From NCBI GenBank assembly GCA_034440595.1, contig JAWXCH010000162.1, positions 1 through 22,526 on the forward strand: 22,526 nt of DNA, written 5' to 3'. The position numbers and the translations under genes are program-made. This document shows, one piece after another, positions 16,688-22,526 of the stretch. This DNA is from JAWXCH01 sp034440595. Lineage in GTDB: Bacteria > Planctomycetota > Planctomycetia > Pirellulales > JALHPA01. The notes below the pieces were generated by a model. That model was given only the letters and a program-made list of their open reading frames with translations, was not told the origin of the DNA and did no database searches. Each line of letters opens with the position of its first letter. Within the stretch, counting starts at the first letter, position 1.

Positions 16688-18286
16688 ATGTCGCAGCCTG
16701 CACCTCCTGACGAAAAGCCCGCCGAATTTGAACTGACCGGCCGTCAACTTGGCGATTATCAGCTATTGCGCCGGCTAGGGCGCGGTGCCATGGCGGAGGT
16801 CTATCTAGCCGAGCAAGGTTCGCTGCGGCGGCAGGTTGCCTTAAAAGTATTGCGGCCGGAACTGGCGACCGATCAGAACTACGTTCGCCGGTTCCATCTA
16901 GAGGCGCAGGCGGCGGCCTCATTGGTGCATGCCAATATTGTGCAGATCCATGAGGTGGGCTGCATCGACGGCCTGCACTACATCGCACAAGAATATATCC
17001 AAGGGCAAAACCTCCGCGAAATGCTGCAACGTCGCGGGCTGCCAGATTTAAAGCTGGCGGTATCGATCATGCGGCAAGTCTGCGCTGCGCTTTCCAAGGC
17101 GGCCGATCAAGGAATTGTCCACCGCGATATCAAGCCCGAGAACATCATGATCACCCGGCAGGCCGAGGTGAAAGTTGCCGACTTTGGCTTGGCGCGCGCC
17201 GCGGCCAATGGTGATGGCCTGAATCTGACGCAGGCTGGGGTAACCATGGGAACGCCACTTTACATGAGCCCGGAGCAAGTGGAAGGCCGCCCGCTTGACC
17301 CGCGCAGCGACTTGTACGCGCTTGGTGTGACCTGTTACCACATGCTGACCGGTCGGCCACCGTTTAATGGCGAGACGGCGCTGGCGGTTGCGATGCAGCA
17401 CCTGCGAACGCCACCAGAGCGTTTAGAAAATAGTCGGCAAGACCTCCCCACCGGGCTGTGCCGCATTGTGCACCGCATGTTGGCCAAGGAGCCGGCTCAG
17501 CGTTATGAACATCCGCGCGAAATAATTCGCGAACTGCGTGCCCTGCAGATCGAAACAGATGTCGACAGCCACGATGAAGTTGTCGATACGGATCACAGCG
17601 GTACTTCAGACACGATGAAGGACGATTTTGCCCTGACTCAGGAACTAGCCAGTCTGATGAAGACGCAGACCATGCTGATTCAGGATCGTCGCTGGCCAAA
17701 ATACTTGTTCGCCGCAGTCGTCGCGTCCGCGCTGGTTGGCGCGGCGGTCGCCTGGTGGACCCGTGAGCCTTTTTTGCTGGCGGAACAAAGCGCCCTACCG
17801 GCGATACCGCAAAAGGCAACTGCTGAAGAACAGTACCAATACGCACTGCTGACAGGCAACAACGCTGCCGCTTGGGAAGCCGTCTATGCGCGATTTCCGC
17901 AGGATGATAAATGGGGACCGCTGGCCAAAAAGCAACTGGCCTCGATCTATTTGCAGAACGGCCAGTACGATCTGGCACTGAAGCTGTTCGACCAGCTCAC
18001 GCAAATGAGCAGCAGCGAGACGGCGTACCGTGCCTTTGGAATGGCCGGTCAGTGCATCATCTATGCAATCGATCAAGACAACGAAAAGCTGAACGACACG
18101 CTGGACCAATTTGCCGCGCTGACCGACAAGCTACCTGCAAACTCGCGCGATAGTCTGTTGGATCCGCACATGATGGCTCTGATGGATGTCATTCTGCGCA
18201 ACAAGAAACAAGAGGCGGCCGCCTCGACCATGATGGCGACGGAGAAGCTTTTGGAAATTCTCAGCGGTTCGGGGAACAAACCGTAG
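16688..18286 (+). CDS. membrane-anchored PknB-type serine/threonine protein kinase
   Basis: This encodes 532 residues. The Hanks-type kinase domain spans about 24-290: glycine loop GRGAMAEV (31-38), K53 in VALKVL, E72, HRDIKPEN with catalytic D147, DFG with D165, and an activation segment ending TMGTPLYMSPEQ. The third loop glycine is alanine, which is common in such kinases. A single transmembrane helix follows at about 338-357 (LFAAVVASALVGAAVAWW), then about 175 residues outside the membrane with TPR-like helices (QLASIYLQNGQYDLALKLFDQL). It probably relays an envelope signal to cytoplasmic targets; ligand and targets are unknown. Start ATG 16688 has no clear Shine-Dalgarno sequence. Confidence 0.93.
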   Translation: MSQPAPPDEKPAEFELTGRQLGDYQLLRRLGRGAMAEVYLAEQGSLRRQVALKVLRPELATDQNYVRRFHLEAQAAASLVHANIVQIHEVGCIDGLHYIAQEYIQGQNLREMLQRRGLPDLKLAVSIMRQVCAALSKAADQGIVHRDIKPENIMITRQAEVKVADFGLARAAANGDGLNLTQAGVTMGTPLYMSPEQVEGRPLDPRSDLYALGVTCYHMLTGRPPFNGETALAVAMQHLRTPPERLENSRQDLPTGLCRIVHRMLAKEPAQRYEHPREIIRELRALQIETDVDSHDEVVDTDHSGTSDTMKDDFALTQELASLMKTQTMLIQDRRWPKYLFAAVVASALVGAAVAWWTREPFLLAEQSALPAIPQKATAEEQYQYALLTGNNAAAWEAVYARFPQDDKWGPLAKKQLASIYLQNGQYDLALKLFDQLTQMSSSETAYRAFGMAGQCIIYAIDQDNEKLNDTLDQFAALTDKLPANSRDSLLDPHMMALMDVILRNKKQEAAASTMMATEKLLEILSGSGNKP

Positions 18287-18564
18287 CTAGTTTCCCCCAC
18301 CTCCAGTCATTCCCGCGCAGGCGGGAATCCATGTACGGTTGCGAAACGCACTGCACACACTGTTCGGTTGGAACGATCCATCCGCCTTCTCTACTTTCCA
18401 CTCTCCCACTTCTACTTTCTAGGGCGAAGCCCTCCGGGCGCAGCCCTTTCCACCCGTTGACAATCGACATTCGATCGGGCACACTAGTCTCTCTTAAGCT
18501 TCTAGCTAGCTGATCTACCAGAGCAGTCTGCCAATGGCAAATTACCTTGGAAAAATTGGCTTAT
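18287..18564. other. intergenic region between the kinase gene and tRNA-Glu
   Basis: About 280 bases. It contains the ATTCCC-N8-GGGAAT palindrome (18309-18328). Around 18421-18446 there are two tandem mini-hairpins (GGGCgaaGCCC and GGGCgcaGCCC) behind a pyrimidine-rich stretch. No ORF here is convincing. Confidence 0.45.
18309..18328. repeat. dRS3-like palindrome ATTCCC-N8-GGGAAT
   Basis: The perfect inverted repeat ATTCCCGC-gcag-GCGGGAAT is preceded by GTC and followed by CCATG. It matches the 20-base dRS3 consensus ATTCCC-N8-GGGAAT that I know from Neisseria, and the broader family of 'GTCATTCCCGCGxAGGCGGGAATCCA' repeats found in many bacterial genomes. It lies 23 bases after the kinase stop and could also act as a transcript-end hairpin, although no T run follows. 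Confidence 0.6.
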
Positions 18565-18637
18565 GCCCCCATCGTCTAGAGGCCCAGGACGTCGGGTTCT
18601 CAGCCCGAAAACCGGGGTTCGAATCCCCGTGGGGGTA
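18565..18637 (+). tRNA. tRNA-Glu (anticodon CTC)
   Basis: This is a 73-nt cloverleaf. The acceptor is GCCCCCA/TGGGGGT (a G-T pair at 1-72) with discriminator A. The D arm contains TCTAGAGGCCCAGGAC, as in other tRNA-Glu. The anticodon arm is TCGGG-TTCTCAG-CCCGA with anticodon CTC (codon GAG), and the T arm is CGGGG-TTCGAAT-CCCCG. CCA is not encoded. Confidence 0.95.
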
Positions 18638-18951
18638 ATTTCAATGACATATGACTGATGATCAATAACAAATAGGAAATTTGCCAGACGGGGCGGGCTT
18701 GGCCGGCAGACGCGACGGATTGATGATTTGTTATCAGTCATTGACTATTTGATATTTGATCGCGAGCGATTGCCTGCCACCGCTTAGGTAGCGTCGGGAT
18801 ACTCCGTGCAAATCAGGCCAATTCTATCGAAGCGCCTTCTGGTTTCTCTGCTTAGCTAAGTCGAAAACACTATTCGCTTTTGCTGTCCCCTGCAATCTGG
18901 TAGAACCATTCCAGGCATCTCCATTTCACCGGGCAACGCAATAGGCTGATT
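18638..18951. other. intergenic region between tRNA-Glu and the restriction-modification gene
   Basis: About 314 bases. It holds an interrupted inverted repeat (18641-18744, listed separately) directly after the tRNA. The rest contains no ORF with protein-like composition. An AGG near 18943 lies upstream of the GTG start at 18952. Confidence 0.45.
18641..18744. repeat. interrupted inverted repeat downstream of tRNA-Glu
   Basis: The left arm contains ATGACTGAT (18651-18659) and AACAAAT (18667-18673), separated by GATCAAT. The right arm ATTTGTTATCAGTCAT (18726-18741) is their uninterrupted reverse complement. TCAATGAC (18641-18648) also pairs with GTCATTGA (18737-18744). The enclosed ~50 bases are GC-rich (GGGGCGGGCTTGGCCGGC). 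This could be a mobile-element remnant or a hairpin at the end of the tRNA transcript. Confidence 0.5.
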
Positions 18952-21801
18952 GTGAGATTAAGCTTTCAGGAAATCTATAACCGCGCGATCGAATTCGGCC
19001 ATAACTGGAGGTCCGAAACCAGTGAACGCGCCGAAGCTCAAACGTTTTGGAATGAGTTCTTCAACGTCTTCGGCATTCACCGCCGTTCGGTTGCCAGCTT
19101 TGAGCACACTGTCCGGAATCTCGAAGGTGCCTATGACCGCATCGATGTAATCTGGCAAGGCGTACTAATCGGTGAGCATAAGTCTCGTGGGCAAGACTTG
19201 GATAAAGCCGCCACGCAGGCGATGGGCTATGTACAGTCCCTGACACGCGCGGGGCGAGATAGCGAAGTTCCGCGTTATATCGTCGTTTCCGACTTCGCCC
19301 GAATTGTTCTGCATGACCTGGAGGCGACCGATACACAGTCGGAAAGTATTACCTTTCCGGTTGCCGATTTACACAAGCACACTCGGCGGTTCGACTTTCT
19401 CAACGGTATTCAGTCGAGGCCGCCTGACCCAGAAGACTCGATCAACATCAAGGCGGTCGAAGTACTCGGTAAGCTGCACGACGAACTCGAGGCCTCCGGC
19501 TACTCCGGCCACCAGCTTGAACGATTCCTGGTCCGGATTCTGTTTTGCGTATTCGCCGACGATACAGGTATTTTTGAGCCAGACACCTTTAAATCCCTAA
19601 TTGAAGAATCACGCAGCGACGGGCACGACCTTGGCCCGCAACTCGAACGATTCTTTCGTGTGCTCGACACGCCCGAGAACAAACGCGCGGCCAGCTTGCC
19701 CGAGACTCTAGTAGGCATTCCTTACGTCAACGGCGAGCTTTTTGCTGAACGCCTGGAATTCGCCAATTTCAACGCGAGTACTCGTGCGGCGCTCCTCGCC
19801 GCTTCACGATTTCAATGGGCCAAGATCAGCCCTGCTGTTTTCGGCTCGTTGTTTCAATCGATCATGTCCGGTGAGGAAGGGGCACGCCGTCGTCGGCAGA
19901 TTGGTGCGCACTACACGTCCGAACGCGACATCCTCAAACTGATTCGCTCTCTGTTCCTGGATGAGTTACGCGCCGAGTTTGAAAAACTTGGACGCAAGAA
20001 GGCGGATTTGCGAAAGTTTCACGACAAACTAGCTTCGCTGAAGTTCCTAGACCCGGCTTGTGGTTGCGGCAACTTCCTGGTTGTCGCATATCGTGAGCTT
20101 CGCCGGCTTGAACACGAAGTCATTGAGAAGATTTTCCCCGACCATGCGCTCATCGACGTGATCGATGCCGTCCGATTGAACGTCGATCAGATGTTCGGCA
20201 TCGAGATTGAAGAATGGCCCGCACGGATTGCTGAAGTGGCGATGTGGCTGATCGATCATCAAATGAATCTGGAGGCGAGTCAGAAGTTTGGCAAGCCGCT
20301 GATGCGTCTTCCTTTGAAGACATCCGCGAAGATTGAACATGCGAATGCACTACGGATCGACTGGAACGAGGTACTCCCAGCCAGTGAGTGCTCATTTGTG
20401 ATGGGCAATCCACCGTTTGTTGGCAAGCAATTTATGACGGCTCAGCAGAAAGCGGACGTTGCGTTAGTTGCTGGGAATATCGCAGGGAACGGCGTTCTGG
20501 ACTACGTAGCCATGTGGTATCTTCGGGCGGCTTGTTTCATTCAGAATTCCGCCATCGAAGTTGCGTTCGTGTCAACTAATTCTATTAGTCAAGGTGAGCA
20601 GGTCGCAGTACTATGGGGGCCTCAATCGCTAGGGGGGTACAACGTACAGATTAACTTCGGGTATAGAACTTTTGAGTGGCAGAGCGAGGCCAGAGGCCGA
20701 GCGCATGTGCATGTTGTGATTATTGGATTCGGACTAAACAGTCGCGCGAAGAAGTACATCATAGAACAAGACGGAGCCGGGAATGACGTGCCAGCGGAAG
20801 CGACTCGCATAAACTCTTATCTCGCTGATGCTGCAAATGTGGTTGTTCCAATGCGAACGAACGCCCTTTGCAGTGTTCCGCCAATCGTTTTCGGCTCTAT
20901 GCCGAACGAAGCCAAACCCAAGCGCGCCGACTTAGTTCGGCAAGGTTTACCTCAAGCGGAGATAGATGCTCGTTTGAGCGAGCAGTTGCTCTTAGATTCA
21001 GACGAAAGAAAAGAGCTTGTTAGAGAATGCCCCGACGCAAGAAAGTGGATTCGTCGGATTTATGGTTCCGAAGAATTCATCAATGGGATCGAACGATGGT
21101 GTCTTTGGCTGGTCGACATCTCACCGAGCGAATTGAGAGCGATGCCGGCGATTATGCGGCGGGTCGAACGAGTGAGACAGAATCGTCTGGTCAGCACAAG
21201 GCAGACCACCCGCGAGTTGGCGAACACACCTTGGCTTTTTGGTGAAAATCGTCAGCCCGCGTCTCGATACTTATTGATTCCTTCGGTCTCGTCGGAGCAT
21301 CGTCCGTATATCCCAATGGGTTTCATGGACCCCAAGGTCATTGCGTCAAATCTCGTTCTAGTGGTTCCGAACGCGACGCTCTACCACTTCGGCACCCTCA
21401 GCAGCTTGATGCATATGGCCTGGGTCCGGCAGGTATGTGGCCGCCTGGAATCACGCTATCGGTATTCCAATCGATTAGTCTACAACAACTACCCTTGGCC
21501 GATTGATCCATCTGACGCCAAAAAACAAGCTGTCGAGGACGCTGCCCAGCGTGTCCTGGACGTTCGTGCGGCCCATCCAAACCAAACACTCGCCGACCTG
21601 TACGACCCGTTAGCAATGCCCAAGGACCTGCGCGACGCCCACCGCAAACTCGACCGTGCGGTCGATCGCTGCTATCGTTCGCAGCCTTTTACTTCAGATC
21701 GGCAGCGAGTGGAGTACCTCTTTGAACTCTACGAGAAACTCACAGCCCCTCTCATCGCGCCTGACCGCCCAAGCTCATCGCGCCGTCGCAAGAATACCTA
21801 G
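18952..21801 (+). CDS. MmeI-family (type IIL) restriction-modification enzyme
   Basis: This encodes 949 residues, close to MmeI (919). The N-terminus (LSFQEIYNRAIEFGHNWR ... FFNVFGIHRRSVASFEHTV) closely resembles the start of MmeI as I remember it. The nuclease site is D65-x9-E75-H-K77 (DVIWQGVLIGEHKSRG). A helical linker precedes a gamma-class adenine methyltransferase with motif I DPACGCGNF (367-375), preceded by HYTSERDILKLIRSL, and motif IV NPPF (486-489). The C-terminal part (about 620-860, with YNNYPWP) should be the target-recognition domain. Such enzymes cut about 20 bases from an asymmetric site and methylate one strand, so one gene gives both activities. GTG 18952 is the start. No partner gene is present. 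Target site cannot be read from sequence. It lies 315 bases after tRNA-Glu, possibly transferred. Confidence 0.92.
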   Translation: MRLSFQEIYNRAIEFGHNWRSETSERAEAQTFWNEFFNVFGIHRRSVASFEHTVRNLEGAYDRIDVIWQGVLIGEHKSRGQDLDKAATQAMGYVQSLTRAGRDSEVPRYIVVSDFARIVLHDLEATDTQSESITFPVADLHKHTRRFDFLNGIQSRPPDPEDSINIKAVEVLGKLHDELEASGYSGHQLERFLVRILFCVFADDTGIFEPDTFKSLIEESRSDGHDLGPQLERFFRVLDTPENKRAASLPETLVGIPYVNGELFAERLEFANFNASTRAALLAASRFQWAKISPAVFGSLFQSIMSGEEGARRRRQIGAHYTSERDILKLIRSLFLDELRAEFEKLGRKKADLRKFHDKLASLKFLDPACGCGNFLVVAYRELRRLEHEVIEKIFPDHALIDVIDAVRLNVDQMFGIEIEEWPARIAEVAMWLIDHQMNLEASQKFGKPLMRLPLKTSAKIEHANALRIDWNEVLPASECSFVMGNPPFVGKQFMTAQQKADVALVAGNIAGNGVLDYVAMWYLRAACFIQNSAIEVAFVSTNSISQGEQVAVLWGPQSLGGYNVQINFGYRTFEWQSEARGRAHVHVVIIGFGLNSRAKKYIIEQDGAGNDVPAEATRINSYLADAANVVVPMRTNALCSVPPIVFGSMPNEAKPKRADLVRQGLPQAEIDARLSEQLLLDSDERKELVRECPDARKWIRRIYGSEEFINGIERWCLWLVDISPSELRAMPAIMRRVERVRQNRLVSTRQTTRELANTPWLFGENRQPASRYLLIPSVSSEHRPYIPMGFMDPKVIASNLVLVVPNATLYHFGTLSSLMHMAWVRQVCGRLESRYRYSNRLVYNNYPWPIDPSDAKKQAVEDAAQRVLDVRAAHPNQTLADLYDPLAMPKDLRDAHRKLDRAVDRCYRSQPFTSDRQRVEYLFELYEKLTAPLIAPDRPSSSRRRKNT

Positions 21802-22147
21802 CATCGTGCAAATTGAGCTGTGGCAGCCTGACAGGCTAATAATCCCTCGGTTAGGTAGCCCGTCTCACGTTTGCCGCAGAACCAGGGAAAAAACACCGGC
21901 TCGCCCGCCGAAAAACCGTTTTTGCTTGCATTTCTCCCCGCCAATGGCTATTTATAGAAGCTGAGAGTTTAGGTTTTCGACGCGTAAGAATTTGCTCCGC
22001 TGCGGCTCGCTATGACGCAGCAAAATTTTGGAGCGGTGTTGTTCTGAAACGGTGCGCCACGGCTCAGAAATATTGATTGAGAGTGTCGAAAACCGATTGC
22101 TGCCACACGCCAACTGATTTGTCCTACCTCAAGAGGAATACCGATCT
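21802..22147. other. intergenic region with potential RNA structure upstream of the oxidoreductase
   Basis: About 345 bases without a convincing ORF. GGTTTTCGAC (21972-21981) is perfectly repeated in inverse as GTCGAAAACC (22085-22094) and would close a ~103-base domain. Inside is a hairpin GCTGCG (21999-22004)/CGCAGC (22016-22021) flanked by A/T-rich complementary bases. It may be a structured leader of the gene at 22148 or the 3' end of the preceding transcript. Confidence 0.4.
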
Positions 22148-22526
22148 ATGACCCGTCCTGCTAATGCTACGCGCCGAGAGTTCCTAAAAAGTACCGGTGC
22201 GGCAATCACCATCCCGTACATCATTACTTCTGCCGCGCTAGGTAATGAGGAACGGCCTCCTGCCAGCGACCGGATCGTGATGGGAGGTATCGGTATCGGT
22301 AACATGGGAACCGGCGATCAAGGCGACTTTTTGAAACGGCCGGATGTGCAATATGTCGCCGTCAGCGATGTTCGCAGAGGCAATCGCGAGAACGCCAAGA
22401 AGCGAGTCGATGAGAAGTATCACAACAGTGACTGCTCGATGTATGAGGATTTTCGCGAACTGCTGGCTCGCGATGACATCGACGCGGTCCATATTGCTAC
22501 GCCCGATCACTGGCATGCGATCATGG
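22148..22526 (+). CDS. Gfo/Idh/MocA family oxidoreductase with Tat signal (partial, runs off the window)
   Basis: 126 codons are visible and the frame is still open at the window end. The N-terminus MTRPANATRREFLKSTGAA is a twin-arginine signal (RREFLK) followed by a weakly hydrophobic stretch. The nucleotide-binding fold begins at IVMGGIGIGNMGTGDQGDF (a GxGxxGxG-type dinucleotide loop), then VAVSDV, and ends at AVHIATPDHWHAIM, the family's 'TPDHWH' motif. Such Tat-exported NAD(P)-dependent oxidoreductases, acting on sugars or sugar derivatives, are strongly expanded in planctomycetes. Substrate is not predictable. The start is supported by AAGAGGA at 22131-22137, ten bases upstream of the ATG. 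Confidence 0.93.
   Translation, partial: MTRPANATRREFLKSTGAAITIPYIITSAALGNEERPPASDRIVMGGIGIGNMGTGDQGDFLKRPDVQYVAVSDVRRGNRENAKKRVDEKYHNSDCSMYEDFRELLARDDIDAVHIATPDHWHAIM

Noticed and set aside
18618..22526. Attachment-site repeat of the tRNA-Glu 3' end flanking the restriction gene
   Set aside because: I looked by eye for a second copy of the tRNA 3' sequence to the right and found none in the window; an island boundary is not shown.
1..22526. CRISPR array, rRNA operon or complete insertion sequence
   Set aside because: No regularly spaced direct repeats, rRNA signatures or transposase ORFs were seen.

Overview
The window most likely comes from a planctomycete, probably a relative of the Pirellulaceae. 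The evidence is a short N-terminal membrane anchor of the 'FSLRTxLVLVTLAA' type, two leucine-rich-repeat proteins, an MJ0042-type zinc ribbon, a membrane-anchored PknB-type kinase, a Tat-exported Gfo/Idh/MocA oxidoreductase, tRNA genes without encoded CCA, and many starts with weak Shine-Dalgarno sequences. This assignment rests on protein style and gene content, not on a search.

Left part (1-6142). The first ~96 bases look like domains V and VI, the 3' end, of a group II intron read on the + strand. Two minus-strand LRR genes follow (214-933 and 1162-2531). The second is split by an apparent one-base frameshift just after its signal peptide and proline-rich linker. After a 630-base gap with a dispersed-repeat signature comes a minus-strand CPBP intramembrane protease (3162-3890). 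A class III aminotransferase is divergent from it (4072-5424) and converges on a pirin (5444-6142).

Centre (6143-15469). A + strand terminator without an obvious gene and a minus-strand tRNA-Gln(CUG) with its terminator precede a complete potassium-uptake locus. Its order is a 30-residue membrane ORF, kdpF, kdpA, kdpB, kdpC, a membrane-anchored zinc-ribbon protein, kdpD and kdpE. All run in one direction with short gaps, so the pump and its two-component regulator are probably co-transcribed. The zinc-ribbon gene between pump and sensor is not part of the classical locus and is the most interesting accessory piece here.

Right part (15470-22526). After a small convergent ORF come a YedK/HMCES-type SRAP protein (abasic-site DNA-protein crosslinking), a transmembrane Ser/Thr kinase, a dRS3-like palindrome and tRNA-Glu(CUC). 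Next is a single-gene MmeI-family (type IIL) restriction-modification enzyme, then a structured-looking 345-base gap. The window ends inside a Tat-exported Gfo/Idh/MocA oxidoreductase. Apart from the Kdp cluster, the genes look like independent units rather than one pathway.
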